Below are positions 5,961-7,487 of a DNA stretch of 7,487 nt, in pieces (the first letter of the stretch is position 1; every line of letters starts with the position of its first letter). Made by a program: the position numbers and the translations under genes. Under the pieces are notes generated by a model, which searched no databases, was not told the DNA's origin, and worked only from the letters and a program-made list of their open reading frames with translations. Source of the DNA: Rhodospirillales bacterium (GTDB lineage Bacteria; Pseudomonadota; Alphaproteobacteria; Micavibrionales; UBA2020); NCBI GenBank assembly GCA_023266795.1, contig JAHFPI010000077.1, forward strand, positions 1 through 7,487. The letters are read 5' to 3'.

Positions 5961-7016
5961 ATGCCTTTGAACGACAAATCTGACGCACACCTGACACAGC
6001 AGCTGATAGATGCGGCGCGGCTGGGGTATCTGGAAGAGGTGAGAGGCCTTCTGAAACGGGGCGCGGATATCAACGGGAGAGATAGCTTCGGCGATACCGC
6101 GCTGGCCTGGGCGGCGCGCAACCGCCACACGCAGATCGCGCTCCTGCTGATCGATGACGGCGCAGACCTTAATTCAAGAAATGAGCGCGGCAATACCGCT
6201 CTGGTCTGGGCTGCCATGAATGATAACGCCGTGATGGTGCGCGCCCTGCTGGCAAAAGGCGCCGATCCCACCATCAAAAACGCGCAGGGCAGCACCGCGC
6301 TGAGCCTGACCAAAGACAAGCCGACGGTAGGGCCGGAAGTGGTGCGGATGATTGAAGATGTTTTTAATAGAAAAGTCCGCGCTAAGGCGAAGGAAGAAGC
6401 GGAGGAAAAGGCACGCCTCAGCCATGATGCCGTTTCCGCGAAACAGCAGCTCCTGAAACAACGGGCCGGGCGGAACAAACCGACGATCAAGTTCGGATTT
6501 TTTCTTGCCCTGATGTTTTTTACTTTTGTTCCATGTCGATCATTTGCGGAGGAAAAAATGAAACTGGAAAGCGCGGCTATCAAGCAGGATGCGGTTATTC
6601 CACAGAAGTATACCTGTAACGGCGATAATATTTCACCGGATCTCGCGTGGAGCGGCGTGTCTGAAAAGACGAAAAGTTTTGCCCTGATCGCCGACGATCC
6701 GGACGCGCCTCACGGCACCTGGGTGCATTGGGTCGTCTATAACATTCCCGGCGACAGGCGCGCCTTACCTGCGGCTATCCCCGCAGAGGGGCGTCTGGAA
6801 GGCGGCATGCTGCAGGGCATTAACGATTCTCATGAAACAGGCTACGGCGGCCCCTGTCCGCCCGTCGGGCATGGCTCCCACCGTTATTTTTTCAAACTCT
6901 ATGCCCTGAATGACGCCTTGCCGCTGGCACCGGGGGCAAGCAAGGCCGATCTCGAAAAAGCCATGAAAGGCCACATTCTGGCGCAAACCGAGCTGATGGG
7001 CCGTTTTGAAAGGTGA
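5961..7016 (+). CDS. Ankyrin-repeat / transmembrane / YbhB-like PEBP (Raf-kinase-inhibitor-like) fusion protein
   Basis: A 351-residue protein with three parts. Residues about 11-135 hold three to four ankyrin repeats (consensus pieces LLKRGADINGRDSFGDTALAWAA, split here as GADIN, GDTALAWAA, GADLN, GNTALVWAA, GADPT, GSTALSL). Residues 135-177 are a highly charged, basic, probably helical linker. Residues 178-191 are a hydrophobic segment ending CRSFA-EEK, which reads like a signal peptide with a signal-peptidase I site. Residues 200-351 form a complete PEBP domain with DPDAPHGTWVHWVVYNIP (246-263) and GYGGPCPP with HRYFFKLYAL. By the positive-inside rule the ankyrin part would be cytoplasmic and the PEBP part periplasmic, anchored or cleaved off. 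The ankyrin part could bind an unknown partner; bacterial PEBP ligands are unknown. The start has only a weak ribosome site. Odd: no ATG, GTG or TTG would start a stand-alone signal peptide. The domains are certain; working as one fusion is inferred. Confidence 0.85.
   Translation: MPLNDKSDAHLTQQLIDAARLGYLEEVRGLLKRGADINGRDSFGDTALAWAARNRHTQIALLLIDDGADLNSRNERGNTALVWAAMNDNAVMVRALLAKGADPTIKNAQGSTALSLTKDKPTVGPEVVRMIEDVFNRKVRAKAKEEAEEKARLSHDAVSAKQQLLKQRAGRNKPTIKFGFFLALMFFTFVPCRSFAEEKMKLESAAIKQDAVIPQKYTCNGDNISPDLAWSGVSEKTKSFALIADDPDAPHGTWVHWVVYNIPGDRRALPAAIPAEGRLEGGMLQGINDSHETGYGGPCPPVGHGSHRYFFKLYALNDALPLAPGASKADLEKAMKGHILAQTELMGRFER
6548..6552 (+). promoter_or_regulatory. Internal Shine-Dalgarno GGAGG for a stand-alone PEBP start
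   Basis: GGAGG followed by five A and then ATG at 6558, in frame with the fusion. This is the strongest ribosome site of the right-hand genes, much better than the one at 5961, and it precedes the residues MKLES where free PEBP proteins such as E. coli YbhB (MKL...) begin. Confidence 0.6.
6558..7016 (+). CDS. Possible internally initiated PEBP protein (YbhB/YbcL family), nested in the fusion gene
   Basis: Initiation at ATG 6558 would yield 152 residues starting MKLESAAIKQDAVIPQKYTC, close to the roughly 158-residue length of E. coli YbhB and containing the whole phosphatidylethanolamine-binding-protein fold. Visible motifs are DPDAP with HWVVYNIP, and GYGGPCPP with GSHRYFFKLYAL, which line the anion-binding pocket of the family. 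This form would lack the hydrophobic segment and remain in the cytoplasm, whereas the long form would reach the membrane or periplasm. Two cysteines (TCNGDN and GPCPP) could form a disulfide only in the exported form. It shares its stop with the long frame, so it is an alternative product and not a separate gene. Evidence is the strong ribosome site and the matching N-terminus; no expression evidence is available. Confidence 0.45.
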   Translation: MKLESAAIKQDAVIPQKYTCNGDNISPDLAWSGVSEKTKSFALIADDPDAPHGTWVHWVVYNIPGDRRALPAAIPAEGRLEGGMLQGINDSHETGYGGPCPPVGHGSHRYFFKLYALNDALPLAPGASKADLEKAMKGHILAQTELMGRFER

Positions 7017-7037
7017 GGAGGCTCTGTCTTCGCAGCG

Positions 7038-7487
7038 CTAGCCGGGCTTTTTCTGGCTGAAAAGCCACTTCCATGTTTCTTTCTCATACAGGAGCGGAGA
7101 GGCACAGTCGTTGCCCATATCAGGCAATTCCGTGTAGCGCACATTGCCGCCATGGTTTTTGATGCTGTCTGCCATCGCATGGGCAGCAGCGGCAGGATAC
7201 ACCTTATCCTTCGCACCATGAAAAATCCACATCGGTGTACGCGTCATCTGGGGAGCATCCGTTATGTCCCAGTTGCCGCTCATCGGTATTGCTGCGGCAA
7301 AAAGATCCGGATAGCGTGATGCTGCGCCATAAGCTCCGGCGGCGCCATCGGCACATCCCACCACATAGATTCTGGCCGGATCGACAGGGTATCTATTCAC
7401 CAGTTGCTGGATTATTTGAATGGTGTCGGGCAGCGATTGGCGGTCTGCGAATATAGATGGCTCTTTCGCTTTGACGCCATTGATTTT
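7038..7487 (-). CDS. Alpha/beta-hydrolase (esterase/PHB-depolymerase-like) with altered catalytic residues, C-terminal part, runs off right edge
   Basis: The minus strand is open from the window edge to TAG at 7038-7040, giving 149 C-terminal residues; a GTG at 7400 is internal, since coding similarity continues upstream of it (FADRQSLPDTIQIIQQL). The segment DPARIYVVGCADGAAGAYG, with RYPDLFAAAIPMSG, is the nucleophile elbow of secreted or cytoplasmic esterases of the LpqC/feruloyl-esterase/prolyl-oligopeptidase type. Next come WIFHGAKDKVYP (acid Asp) and the YTELPDMGNDC segment, then a C-terminal WKWLFSQKK helix as in that family. The elbow normally reads GxSxG; here it is GCADG, with Ala (codon 7350-7352) at the Ser position. 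The GHD that normally supplies His is GND, with Asn at 7110-7112. Only the Asp remains, so hydrolysis is unlikely. The gene converges with the PEBP gene, 21 bp between stops. The N-terminus and any signal peptide lie outside the window. Confidence 0.8.
   Translation of the reverse strand, partial: KINGVKAKEPSIFADRQSLPDTIQIIQQLVNRYPVDPARIYVVGCADGAAGAYGAASRYPDLFAAAIPMSGNWDITDAPQMTRTPMWIFHGAKDKVYPAAAAHAMADSIKNHGGNVRYTELPDMGNDCASPLLYEKETWKWLFSQKKPG

Noticed and set aside
6534..6536. Cys in FTFVPCRSFA considered as a lipoprotein attachment site
   Set aside because: The residues before Cys (F-V-P) do not fit the lipobox [LVI][ASTVI][GAS]C; a signal-peptidase I-like SFA site fits better.
5909..6583. 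Minus-strand frame of 224 codons opposite the ankyrin-PEBP gene
   Set aside because: Ser/Ala/Arg-rich low-complexity translation typical of the antisense of ankyrin codons; it would also run across the promoter and inverted repeat of the real gene.
7045..7066. GGCTTTT / AAAAGCC inverted repeat near the convergent PEBP and hydrolase ends, considered as a terminator
   Set aside because: It lies within the last hydrolase codons, has an AT-rich stem and no following T-run on either strand.

Overview
This is a gene-dense chromosomal window of moderate GC content. Short gaps, the DHH phosphoesterase, the gamma-glutamylputrescine-type glutamine synthetase homologue and the YbhB/PEBP protein together suggest a Gram-negative proteobacterium, most likely alphaproteobacterial. 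That assignment rests on remembered similarity, not on a search. There are no rRNA, tRNA, CRISPR, insertion-sequence or phage features.

Layout. (1) Positions 1-482, minus: N-terminal 160 residues of a DHH-family phosphoesterase that runs off the left edge. (2) 483-670: divergent intergenic region holding an 8-bp inverted repeat and a 9-bp direct repeat. (3) 671-2014, plus: glutamine synthetase-family ligase, PuuA/GlnT type. It converges with (4) 2018-3943, minus: the potassium transporter Kup; the two stop codons lie 3 bp apart. (5) 3944-4088: divergent promoter region with two oppositely oriented T-rich direct repeats of 11-bp period that resemble KdpE boxes. (6) 4089-5165 and 5158-5853, plus: a shortened KdpD-like sensor kinase and a KdpE-like response regulator, translationally coupled by an 8-bp overlap and closed by a strong intrinsic terminator. 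(7) 5961-7016, plus: an unusual ankyrin-repeat / transmembrane / PEBP (YbhB-like) fusion. It has a second, in-frame start with a near-perfect Shine-Dalgarno sequence exactly where a free-standing PEBP protein would begin. (8) 7038-7487, minus: C-terminal part of an alpha/beta-hydrolase running off the right edge, in which both the nucleophile Ser and the catalytic His appear to be replaced.

How the genes may work together. The central block looks like a potassium-homeostasis module. A KdpDE-type two-component system sits back-to-back with kup rather than with kdpFABC, which is absent here. The kinase keeps only the four-helix DUF4118 membrane domain and the catalytic core; it lacks the cytoplasmic KdpD/USP sensor part and the GAF domain. 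The operator-like repeats between the two transcription units suggest that the regulator controls kup and its own operon. The right-hand genes (ankyrin-PEBP and pseudo-hydrolase) have no evident link to potassium and are the least conventional proteins in the window.
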